Positions 1-7,651 of a stretch of 64,000 bases of DNA are shown here, one piece after another. The stretch's first letter is position 1, and each line of letters begins with the position of its first letter. This stretch comes from Stenotrophomonas sp046736075. Lineage in GTDB: Bacteria > Pseudomonadota > Gammaproteobacteria > Xanthomonadales > Xanthomonadaceae. Both the position numbers and the translations under genes were made by a program. The notes under the pieces were generated by a model. The model ran no database searches. It saw only the letters and a list, made by a program, of their open reading frames with translations, and was not told where the DNA came from. The stretch spans positions 62,001 through 126,000 of the forward strand of contig NZ_CP177163.1 in the NCBI RefSeq assembly GCF_046736075.1, read 5' to 3'.

Positions 1-527
1 ACCACACTCCTGTGCTTGCCCACCTTCTCAGTGTCGGCGCAGGCCTCGATGAACGGCATGGCGGCATCGGTGCTGCTGAAGGTATTGAACCGCGACCCCG
101 CTGCATGGGCCAGGCCCAGGAACGGCAGCGCCTGTGCAGTGGACATGCGCATCGGCTGGGCGACATGGAAGCCGCGTTGCCGTGCGACGGCGAAGGTGGG
201 CGCGCCGTCGGCCGGCAGCTTGTTGCGGCCGCGCAGTCGCGGATCGGTCACCCGCCCGTGGCAGTCAAAGGCGATCATGCAGGCAATGGCTTCAATGGCA
301 TTGGCCATCTCGATGTTGCTGCAGCGCAGGCCGCGCGCGGTCACACGCTCGGCGACCACGACGCTCAGCGCGGTCAGGTACGCCTGCCGACCAAACCACA
401 GGCCGCCGGTGCCGGGCACCGCCCGTTCGTTGAAGCGTCGCACCGCCCGGCTCATATCCAGCGTGCGCGTACGACGCGTCGTTGCCAGCTTCTCCGGTCC
501 CAACAATCCCCACAGACGTTCCGTCAC
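1..527 (-). CDS. hypothetical protein, 3' end cut off by the window edge
   Basis: This minus-strand frame stays open from a GTG at 527 to the window edge, giving about 175 residues. The start was chosen because AAGGAG lies 6-7 bases upstream. The amino-acid composition is normal for this genome, whereas the plus-strand frames over the same stretch are rich in Arg, Ala and His as shadows usually are. I see no signal peptide, membrane segment or catalytic motif I can name. The next upstream stretch (528-709) separates it from the MFS genes and holds no gene that I can see. Function unknown. Confidence 0.5.
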   Translation of the reverse strand, partial: MTERLWGLLGPEKLATTRRTRTLDMSRAVRRFNERAVPGTGGLWFGRQAYLTALSVVVAERVTARGLRCSNIEMANAIEAIACMIAFDCHGRVTDPRLRGRNKLPADGAPTFAVARQRGFHVAQPMRMSTAQALPFLGLAHAAGSRFNTFSSTDAAMPFIEACADTEKVGKHRSV

Positions 528-709
528 GCGCGCTCCTTGGCAATGGCCTGCCGGCGTCCGTTCCAGTACGTAACGCAGCGTCACAGGCGCATCCCAACAT
601 TATGAGCATTACGTCACACAAACTAAACGCACTGGGACGCCGGATCCTGGGTTGCAGGAGGCAGGTGGTCGCGCGGTGCGACAGACTGCGTCGCAGCGCA
701 TTGCATGCG

Positions 710-1906
710 TCACGATACGACGCGTGCGCGTGTCTCCGTCAGGCGACAGGCAAGCGTCACCACAACCGCCAGTGCAGCGCATGTCGCCGCGGCCCACAGC
801 ACCGCGGTGATGCCGTGGCGGTCCACGAGCTGCCCGCCCGTCCAGGCGCCGAGTGCAATGCCGACGTTGAAGACAGACACATAGAACGCGGCCGCCATCT
901 CCATCGCGTGCGGGGCCGCGCGCATCATCCAGGTCATCAGCCCCACCGATACGCCGCCATACGCCAGACCCCACGCAATCAAGGCCGCGCCACCGCCGGC
1001 CGGCGTGCCGCCAAGGGTCAGGAACAGCACCGGCGTGAGCAGCAGACCGAGTGCGATCGCAACGATGGTGCGCGTGGTGTGCCGCGCTGCGACCGTGCCG
1101 GCCAGGAAGTTGCCGGCAATGCCCGCCAGGCCATAGCCGAACAGCAGCGCGCCGACCCATTCGGCCGCGACACCGGACCCGCTCACCAGCAACGGGCGCA
1201 CGAAGGTGAAGGCAGCGAAGTGTCCTCCCACCAGCAGCAGCGTCAGCAACAGGCCAATCTGCAGGCGGCGGTTGCGCAACGGCGCAGCAACGTCACGCAG
1301 CGACGCTGCGTGACTGACCGGCAATGCAGGCAGGACGATCATATGCAGGGCCAGCACCAGCGCACTCACGATGGCCATGCCGCCGAAGGCCCAGCGCCAC
1401 CCCGCCATCCCGCCGATCAGCGCGCCCAGCGGAACCCCGAGTACGGATGCCGCCGCCACGCCGCCGAAAATGAGCGAGGTGGCCAGCCCGACGGCGTTGG
1501 CCGGCACCAGGCGCGCCGCCAGTCCGCCGGCGATGGCCCAGATGCCGCCCATGCAGAACCCGACCAGCGCACGTGCCACCAGCATCCAGGCCATGTCCGG
1601 CGCAAGCGCGGACGCCACGTTCGCCAGCACCAGCAGGCCAAGCAGCCCGCACAGGATGTGGCGCCGATCCACCCGCCCCGCGCCGAGCACCACCACCGGC
1701 GCGAACACGGCCGCCAGCAGCGCCGGCACCGAGATCATCAGCGCAGCGGTGCCGGGGGTGCTGTCGAGGGCAGTGGCGATCGGCGTGAGCAGGCCGACCG
1801 GCAGCATCTCGGTGGTGACCACGGAGAACGTGGCCAGGCCGACGGCGATGACCGCGGCCCACGGGTGGCGCACGGCCGGCGCGTTGAGGGAGGAAGCATC
1901 GTTCAT
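710..1906 (-). CDS. MFS transporter, DHA1 family, NepI/YdhP-like
   Basis: A 398-residue membrane protein with about twelve hydrophobic segments. The first helix carries the TTEMLPVGLLTP pattern, close to the VEFLPVSLLTP of E. coli NepI (purine ribonucleoside exporter), and the VDRRHI loop follows helix 2. Proton-driven efflux of a small polar solute is likely, but the substrate cannot be read from sequence. The ATG at 1906 was preferred over an upstream frame extension of about 39 residues that is Arg/Cys-rich and unlike a transporter N-terminus. It lies 37 bp behind another MFS gene and probably shares its TetR-controlled promoter. No strong Shine-Dalgarno is visible. Confidence 0.85.
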   Translation of the reverse strand: MNDASSLNAPAVRHPWAAVIAVGLATFSVVTTEMLPVGLLTPIATALDSTPGTAALMISVPALLAAVFAPVVVLGAGRVDRRHILCGLLGLLVLANVASALAPDMAWMLVARALVGFCMGGIWAIAGGLAARLVPANAVGLATSLIFGGVAAASVLGVPLGALIGGMAGWRWAFGGMAIVSALVLALHMIVLPALPVSHAASLRDVAAPLRNRRLQIGLLLTLLLVGGHFAAFTFVRPLLVSGSGVAAEWVGALLFGYGLAGIAGNFLAGTVAARHTTRTIVAIALGLLLTPVLFLTLGGTPAGGGAALIAWGLAYGGVSVGLMTWMMRAAPHAMEMAAAFYVSVFNVGIALGAWTGGQLVDRHGITAVLWAAATCAALAVVVTLACRLTETRARVVS

Positions 1907-1943
1907 GCGGAGGGTCCGTAAGTGGGAGAGACGAAGGGCGGTG

Positions 1944-3149
1944 TCATGCAGCCGCGTCGGTGTTGACTGCCGTGGCGCGCAGGCGGTGATGCGCGATACC
2001 GGCCAGCAACAACACGGCCGCACCGCCGGCGAGCGCCACCGCGAATCCCGCCCGCGCGCCCTGCCCGTCCACCACCTGCCCGGCGATCGCCGCGCCCATC
2101 GCCACGCCGATGTTCAGCCCGGCCAGCAGCCAGGTCATGCCCTCGGTCAGGCGCGCCGCAGGGACGATGCGTTCAACCAGTGACATCGCCACGATCATCG
2201 TCGGCGCGAAGAACGCACCGGCCAGCAGCACGGCGGCAGACAGCGCCGGAATGCTTCCCGCGAGCAGCAGGGGCGCGGTGGTCGCGGCGGTGGCGATGCC
2301 GCCGAGCAGCAGCAGGCGGTGCAGCGGGATGCGCCATGCGACCGCCCCGAACAGCAGGCCGGCCGCACACGAACCGGCGGCGTAGGCGGACAGCACCAGG
2401 CTGGCCGTGGCCGGCCGGCCCAGTTGCGCCGCGAACGCCACACTCGCGATGTCCACCGTGCCGACGATGACACCCATCGCCATCATCAGGCCGGTGAGCA
2501 GCCGCACGTGGCGGGAGCGCAGGACGCTGCCGCCGCCGTGGCGACCGGCATCCGCCGACGGCGGCGGCTCGGTTGCCCGCTGCACCACCAGGGCAAGCAC
2601 GCCCAGTACCAGCAGCACCGCCGCCAGCAGCAGCCCGGCCTGCGGAAACACCGCGACCGACAGCCCCACCGACAGGGGTGGACCGGCAATGAAGGTCACT
2701 TCGTCGAGCACGGTTTCCAGCGAGTACGCGGTCTGCAGGTGCGGCTGCCCACGGAACATCGCCGTCCAGCGCGCCCGCACCATCGCCGACATGCTCGGCA
2801 TGGTGCCCGCCAGCGCGGCCCAGACGAACAGACTCCAGTCCGGCGCGTGCCAGTGGGTGCTCGCAACCAGCGCCAGCATGCCGAGTGCACTCAACGCGGT
2901 CGCCGCAGGCAGCACCCGTGCCTGCCCATGCCGATCCACCCGCGCGGAGATCTGCGGGGACAGCAGCGCGTAGGCCAGCACGAAGGTGGCGGAGACGGCG
3001 CCGGCGAGCGCATAACTGCCGTGCGTCCGGGCCAGCAGCGTGATGATGCCGATGCCGGTCATGGGCAGCGGCAGCCGCGCCAGCAGACCCGCCAGGGCGA
3101 ATGCGCGGGTGCCGCGGGCGCTGAACAGCGCCCGGTAAGAGGTGGACAT
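1944..3149 (-). CDS. MFS transporter, first gene of a TetR-controlled pair
   Basis: A 401-residue protein with about twelve transmembrane segments and no soluble domain. The ATG at 3149 has GGAGA about 6 bases upstream. The frame continues upstream through the operator region without homology-like sequence, so longer starts are rejected. It faces a TetR regulator and is separated from it by two palindromes that must overlap both promoters. This arrangement usually means drug or metabolite efflux derepressed by a ligand. The downstream MFS gene begins 37 bp after its stop. Substrate unknown. Confidence 0.85.
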   Translation of the reverse strand: MSTSYRALFSARGTRAFALAGLLARLPLPMTGIGIITLLARTHGSYALAGAVSATFVLAYALLSPQISARVDRHGQARVLPAATALSALGMLALVASTHWHAPDWSLFVWAALAGTMPSMSAMVRARWTAMFRGQPHLQTAYSLETVLDEVTFIAGPPLSVGLSVAVFPQAGLLLAAVLLVLGVLALVVQRATEPPPSADAGRHGGGSVLRSRHVRLLTGLMMAMGVIVGTVDIASVAFAAQLGRPATASLVLSAYAAGSCAAGLLFGAVAWRIPLHRLLLLGGIATAATTAPLLLAGSIPALSAAVLLAGAFFAPTMIVAMSLVERIVPAARLTEGMTWLLAGLNIGVAMGAAIAGQVVDGQGARAGFAVALAGGAAVLLLAGIAHHRLRATAVNTDAAA

Positions 3150-3199
3150 GTCGGTCTCCGGGATCAGGCCGCTTGCCTCCCAGGAGGCGGCGGCAGACA

Positions 3200-3250
3200 A
3201 TACATACATTGCGTATGTATAAAAGCATAGATACATACGCAGCGTATGTA
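3200..3250. promoter_or_regulatory. two tandem palindromic operators for the TetR regulator
   Basis: Palindrome 1 is ATACATAC-N5-GTATGTAT at 3200-3220. Palindrome 2 is TACATACGC-A-GCGTATGTA at 3232-3250, perfect over 19 bases. Their centres are 31 bp apart, close to three helical turns, so two dimers could sit on the same DNA face. The TACATAC half-site is the same as that of the AcrR operator in E. coli. The sites lie between divergent start codons (3149 and 3283), so binding would repress both genes. Confidence 0.8.
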
Positions 3251-3282
3251 CATGCCCTGCCGCTGCCGCCCGAGGAACCGTG

Positions 3283-3894
3283 ATGGCCCGTCGTACCCGC
3301 ATCGAGATGGAACAGACCCGTGCCGCCCTGCTGGCGTCCGCCCGCGCCGCCTTCAGCGAGCGCGGCTATGCGGAGACCTCAATGGACGACCTCACCGCCC
3401 AGGCCGGCCTGACCCGCGGCGCGCTCTATCACCACTTCGGCGACAAGACCGGCCTGCTCGCGGCCGTGGTGGAGCAGCTGGACGCGGAGATGGACGCACG
3501 TCTCCAGGCGATCAGCGATTCCGCAGCCGATCCGTGGGACGGGTTCCGGTCACGCTGCCGCGCCTACCTGGAGATGGCACTGGAACCCGAGATCCAGCGC
3601 ATCGTCCTGCGTGATGCCCGCGCCGTGCTCGGTGGCGCCTCCCCGGATGCCCAGCGCCACTGCATCGCCTCGATGCAGGCGCTCCTGGACAGGCTCATGC
3701 GCGAGGGCGTGGTAGCGCAGGCGGACCCATACGCACTGGCCGCGCTGATCTACGGCAGTCTGGAAGAGGCCGCGTTCTGGATCGCGGACGGCGAAGCGCC
3801 GGCGGCGCGGCTGCTGCAGGCCGGCACTGCGCTCGATCTGCTGCTGCGTGGGCTGCGCGCCGATACACACGCGGGCACTGCACAGCCCGCATAG
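3283..3894 (+). CDS. TetR/AcrR-family transcriptional regulator
   Basis: A 203-residue protein with the N-terminal TetR helix-turn-helix at about residues 30-55. The recognition helix reads TRGALYHHFGDKTGLL, close to AcrR's TRGAIYWHFKDKSDLF, and the nearby palindromes have AcrR-like half-sites. The C-terminal helical domain would hold the ligand pocket. The ATG at 3283 is preferred over a GTG three bases earlier, with GAGGA upstream. It probably represses itself and the divergent MFS pair. Confidence 0.9.
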   Translation: MARRTRIEMEQTRAALLASARAAFSERGYAETSMDDLTAQAGLTRGALYHHFGDKTGLLAAVVEQLDAEMDARLQAISDSAADPWDGFRSRCRAYLEMALEPEIQRIVLRDARAVLGGASPDAQRHCIASMQALLDRLMREGVVAQADPYALAALIYGSLEEAAFWIADGEAPAARLLQAGTALDLLLRGLRADTHAGTAQPA

Positions 3895-3958
3895 AACAGC
3901 GCACCCAGGACAGCGTTATCCGCCGCCGGCCACGACGTGTCCTCGGAAGGCAGTAGCG

Positions 3959-4355
3959 CTATTGGGCCATGCGCGCATCTCTGGCAGCCTTCATGGCCTG
4001 GGCCAGCTTCCACCGGGTGCCATCTGCCGCCTGAAATGCGCAGCCTGCAGATCGGCCGCCGCCAACTCCTGCGGATGCGCGTCGCCGTACCGGATCGCGA
4101 ACACGACCCCTGCTTTGTGATCGCCGGCGAGGTACGCAAGACGCAGATAGGTCATCGCCAGAGGGCGGTTCTTCATGTCATGCGTCAGCCGTTGGATACC
4201 CACGGGATTGCGTCCGAAGCCGTGGCGGCGATCTGCCCACGTGGCACCACGGCGACGTCGTGTTGCTCTGGTCGCGTGTCGTGGTCTGCAAGGTAGGCGA
4301 TGGATACAACCACTGTGGTCGCCGCCGTCAGCAACATCGTTCGCCTAGTCGCCAT
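3959..4355 (-). pseudogene. decayed small membrane-anchored protein, two apparent frameshifts
   Basis: Three reading frames on the minus strand each carry a protein-like piece in order. The N-terminal piece (from ATG 4355) begins MATRRTMLLTAATTVVV, a signal or anchor helix, and runs to about 4205. The middle piece (about 4203-4050) contains MTYLRLAYLAGDHKAGVVF and AHPQELAAADLQ. The C-terminal piece (about 4045-3959) contains GTRWKLAQAMKAARDARMAQ and ends in TAG. Joining them needs two frame changes in the same direction, near 4205 and 4050. It may be a decayed gene or hold sequence errors. Family not recognised. Confidence 0.4.
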
Positions 4356-4425
4356 CTGTCGCAAGGGCAGCTCCCACGGTGATGACCCACGCGACCCCAT
4401 CTGTACAGACCACTTTCCATGCCAT
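4345..4425 (-). CDS. possible 26-residue small protein ahead of the decayed gene
   Basis: An ATG at 4425 follows a GGAAGGAACG purine-rich stretch and opens a 26-codon frame starting MAWKVVCTDGVAWVITVG. Its TAG stop overlaps the ATG-proximal codons of the broken gene at 4355, which suggests translational coupling. The hydrophobic middle could insert in the membrane. It may be a leader peptide or a real small protein, and the length alone gives little support. The stretch 4426-4664 upstream holds no gene that I can see. Confidence 0.25.
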   Translation of the reverse strand: MAWKVVCTDGVAWVITVGAALATDGD

Positions 4426-4664
4426 GACGTCGTTCCTTCCAGGGATTGCAGGCCTTCAAAAGCGCGGACCGCTCCGATTCCGCCGTTGACGGTACCTCTG
4501 TGGCGGGCTCGAAAGAAGTGAGTTCATCCTATCGGCACCTGGGTTCTCCACCCGGATATTGATCGCCGTGAAGATCACGGCTGAGTATGTCGGTTCAATC
4601 CGTCCAACTTTATGCATGCCAGGCTGGAGCGTATGCTCGCAGCCTGCTTAGACGAGACCCGCCC

Positions 4665-5636
4665 ATGCGCACGCTCTACCCGGAGATCACCCCGTACCGC
4701 ACGCACCAGGTTGCAGTGGATGACCTGCATACCTTGTTCGTCGAAGAGTGCGGCAATCCCGAGGGCATTCCCGTGGTGTTCCTGCATGGCGGCCCGGGTG
4801 CAGGCGCGTCGCCCACCCATCGCCGTTTCTTCGATCCGGCCCGCTATCGCATCGTGCTGCTCGACCAGCGTGGCAGCGGACGTTCCACGCCGTTCGGCGC
4901 GCTGCAGGACAACACCACACCGCACCTGGTCGCCGACATCGAGCGCATCCGCACCCTGCTGGGGATCGACCGCTGGCTGGTGTTCGGCGGTTCGTGGGGG
5001 TCAACGCTGGCGCTCGCCTACGCGCAGGCGCATCCCGAGCGGGCCACCGGCCTCATCGTGCGCGGGGTGTTCCTCGGGCGTGTCGAAGAGAACCGCTGGT
5101 TCAACGAGGCCGACGGCGGTGCACGCTGGCTGTTCCCGGAGCGCTGGGCGCGCTACGAAGCGCATATTCCGCAGGCCGAGCGCGGCCATCTGATCGAGGC
5201 GTACTGGCAGCGCCTGGATGCCGATGACATGGCCACCCGCATCGCCGCCGCACAGGCGTGGCTGGGCTGGGAAGACAACGCGGCCACGCTGGTGCACGAC
5301 GTCGATGCGGTGTCCACCGACGACCCGCTGCACACGCTGGCCAAGGCGCGCATCGAGGCGCACTACTTCCGCAACAACGCCTTTCTCGCGCACGGCCAGC
5401 TGCTGCGCGACATCGACCGCATCCGGCACCTGCCGGGCGTGATCGTACAGGGACGTTACGATGTGATCTGCCCGCCGCGCAGCGCCTGGGACCTGGCCTG
5501 TGCCTGGCCCGAGGCGCGCCTGGAGATGGTGGTGTCCGGTCACAGCGCTACCGAGCCGGCCACCGCCGATGCGCTGGTGCGGGCGACCGATGCGTTTGCC
5601 GATCGCCTCGATGGCCGGGTCAGCGCTGGCGTTTGA
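4665..5636 (+). CDS. pip: proline iminopeptidase
   Basis: A 323-residue alpha/beta-hydrolase that removes N-terminal proline from peptides in the cytoplasm. It has the HGGPG oxyanion motif (residues 41-45), the DQRGSGRS signature (68-75) and the nucleophile elbow GGSWGS with Ser110. The acid residue is in GRYDVICPP near the C-terminus and the His is in SGHSATEP. Length matches the family (310-325). The start at MRTLYPE is chosen because family members begin there, and the 26 upstream in-frame residues are not conserved-looking. The gene's 3' end overlaps the convergent gene by 17 bp. Confidence 0.93.
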   Translation: MRTLYPEITPYRTHQVAVDDLHTLFVEECGNPEGIPVVFLHGGPGAGASPTHRRFFDPARYRIVLLDQRGSGRSTPFGALQDNTTPHLVADIERIRTLLGIDRWLVFGGSWGSTLALAYAQAHPERATGLIVRGVFLGRVEENRWFNEADGGARWLFPERWARYEAHIPQAERGHLIEAYWQRLDADDMATRIAAAQAWLGWEDNAATLVHDVDAVSTDDPLHTLAKARIEAHYFRNNAFLAHGQLLRDIDRIRHLPGVIVQGRYDVICPPRSAWDLACAWPEARLEMVVSGHSATEPATADALVRATDAFADRLDGRVSAGV

Positions 5637-6156
5637 TGAGGGTGTCGAGGCAGTCGGGCTGGTCCCTGCTGCCCTCGATGAACACCGTATAGTCGCCGAC
5701 GTCCTTCTGCAGCGAGGTTCTCGGTTTCCAGCCCTTGGGCGGCCGTTTGCCACCCGCCGGCATGAAGGTCAGTGACGTGAGGGGACCATGCGCAGCCTCC
5801 AGGCGCTGCACCGGATAGCAGCTCCCGGGCGCCATCTGCAGCACGATCAGCCGTGTTGCACCCGCCGTACTCGGGTGCATCTGGTACTCGACGAATGCAA
5901 CCTGGTAGCCGTCGGCCGAGCTGAAGGCCGCACTGCGGAAGGTGCGTTGCCACGCCGGTTCGGTGGCGGTGAAGGCACCGTAGGCCGCTTCCAGCGTCGG
6001 GATGTCGGGCAACGCGTTGTCGCGCAGCAGCCCGTCGGCGATGGTTTCGACCGACGCCGGGTGTGCGGCCGCGGCGCTGAAGCTCATCGCGGCGGCCACG
6101 GCCCCGGCCAGCCATGCCCGGCGGAGATGAATCGGAAACAGATGACGACTGTCCAT
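5620..6156 (-). CDS. hypothetical secreted protein
   Basis: A 178-residue protein with a typical signal peptide: positively charged start, a hydrophobic run around AWLAGAVAAAMSFSAAAAH, and likely cleavage after about residue 31. The mature part contains two cysteines (in APGSCYPV and QPDCLDTL) that could form a periplasmic disulfide. AGGGCAGGTC upstream of ATG 6156 could serve as ribosome binding site. It is convergent with pip, and the two coding ends overlap by 17 bp. I do not recognise the family. Confidence 0.75.
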   Translation of the reverse strand: MDSRHLFPIHLRRAWLAGAVAAAMSFSAAAAHPASVETIADGLLRDNALPDIPTLEAAYGAFTATEPAWQRTFRSAAFSSADGYQVAFVEYQMHPSTAGATRLIVLQMAPGSCYPVQRLEAAHGPLTSLTFMPAGGKRPPKGWKPRTSLQKDVGDYTVFIEGSRDQPDCLDTLIKRQR

Positions 6157-6223
6157 GACCTGCCCTGCCCTTCCAATGGTGGGCCGATGCTACCGCACAG
6201 GCCCGGCATGCGCCTGCGGTTGC

Positions 6224-7600
6224 CTATCGCGCGCGCGCCCGATGGGTCCGGTAGACCATCTTCCCGTTTATCAGCCGGCCGGTCGACGTTTCTTCATGGC
6301 GTCCATCGGCCGACAGGCTGGTGGTGGTCTGTTCGACGAGCACCAGGTGGCCGTCGATGTAGCGGTAGGTCTCCGCCGAATGCGCGCAGCACCCGCCGCG
6401 CTGGAATGACAGGATGGATCTGCTGGCCGGGTCGATCTCCAGCTGCGACAGCGCGGACAATTCCGGGTCCAGTACGAAGCGCTGCTGCGCCCGGTCGAAC
6501 AGGATGATGTTGCTGGTGGCATTCGGGCCGGCGCCGCCGGACAGCCCAGGCAGTTGCAGGTCGGGGGCGCCATCGAAGTTCGTATCCACCACCTGCAGCA
6601 GGTCCGGCGACGCTTGGGTTGCGTCTGCGTCGATGTCACGCAGCACCTGGCGGCGCGCGCCCGTGGTGGCGTCCAGTACCTCCAGTGCTGCCGGCAGCAC
6701 CGCGCCCTCCTCGTCCTCACTGGGGAGCACACCCACCCGGAAGCGCATGCCCGGCAGCGTCACCGACTGGTCGATCCACTGCAGCGGTTCAAGCGCGTCG
6801 CGATCCAGCCAGCCGCCCGTGCGCGCGCCATCCGCTGCGAGACGTTCGATGGCATAGCCCTCACCATCGCGGTCGATCACCGCGACGAAGCTGCCGGCGC
6901 CGATCTCACCGATCGCGGTGGGCGATCGCGCGGACGAGAGCATCGGCACCGGGCGCGCCACGAACAGGAGGTCACGGTAGGCGTGTGGCTCGAGCAGCAC
7001 GAACCGATCACGATAGTGGGTCACCTCGTACTGGTTGATCGTGCTGCCGTAGGCCTCGCGCGCGCAGACATCGGCGATGGCGCAGATGCCGGCCTCTTCC
7101 GCTGTGGGCGCACGCACCGCGGGCACCCGGGTGGCGCCGACATGGCGCTTGACGTTCTCGTAGCTGATCGTGAACCCGTCGGTCGTCGCTGCCACGCGGG
7201 CGTCGTCCGCGCCGATGGCGATGCGGCAGAACGGCCGCGCCGTCGCGTAGTCGTTCCAGTTCGGGAACGCATAGGCCTGGCACGTTCGGCGGCCCGGCGT
7301 ATCGCCGTAAGCGCCCGCCGCGTCGGAGAGGAACACCAGCGTGTTCAGGCCCGCAACGGGGTCGCGGGCGACCATCGCGTAGCGCACCCGGGCGGCGTCG
7401 GGGATGGCGTGTTCGTAGCGGTCCTGATGGGACTCGCCATCCACCGGTGGCAGCGGCGCGGCTTCGCGGTGCCCGCCGTCGACAAGCCGATACAGGCCGG
7501 GCGGCAGCAGGTCGGCGGCGGCGACGTGGTTGACGGCCAACAGTGCCATGACGGCTGCTGCGATGGCCGCTCCCTTGCCTGACTTCATCGAATGATCCAT
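6224..7600 (-). CDS. secreted XAC2610-related protein
   Basis: A 458-residue exported protein with a signal peptide in about residues 10-29. A bacterial SH3-like stretch lies near 232-270 (IGAGSFVAVIDRDGEGYAIE). The C-terminal domain (about 335-425) has a calcium-loop-like motif DTNFDGAPD (339-347), a GGAGPN loop, and RGGCCAHSAETYRYIDG. Together these resemble the family named after X. citri XAC2610, a periplasmic immunity protein against a T4SS lysozyme-like effector. No effector gene is adjacent, so an immunity role here is only a possibility. Confidence 0.7.
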   Translation of the reverse strand: MDHSMKSGKGAAIAAAVMALLAVNHVAAADLLPPGLYRLVDGGHREAAPLPPVDGESHQDRYEHAIPDAARVRYAMVARDPVAGLNTLVFLSDAAGAYGDTPGRRTCQAYAFPNWNDYATARPFCRIAIGADDARVAATTDGFTISYENVKRHVGATRVPAVRAPTAEEAGICAIADVCAREAYGSTINQYEVTHYRDRFVLLEPHAYRDLLFVARPVPMLSSARSPTAIGEIGAGSFVAVIDRDGEGYAIERLAADGARTGGWLDRDALEPLQWIDQSVTLPGMRFRVGVLPSEDEEGAVLPAALEVLDATTGARRQVLRDIDADATQASPDLLQVVDTNFDGAPDLQLPGLSGGAGPNATSNIILFDRAQQRFVLDPELSALSQLEIDPASRSILSFQRGGCCAHSAETYRYIDGHLVLVEQTTTSLSADGRHEETSTGRLINGKMVYRTHRARAR

Positions 7601-7651
7601 TCCGCATCGCCTGTCCAGGCGCGGATTGTACCCGCCTGCGATGCGGCCCCG

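Noticed and set aside
3246..3614. Plus-strand frame starting MYMPCRCRPRN over the TetR gene
   Set aside because: It overlaps the regulator in another frame, is Arg/Pro-rich and begins inside the operator.
4565..4581. Hairpin GCCGTGA-AGA-TCACGGC as a terminator
   Set aside because: It has no T-run on either strand and no gene ends next to it. It may be chance or part of an unknown operator.
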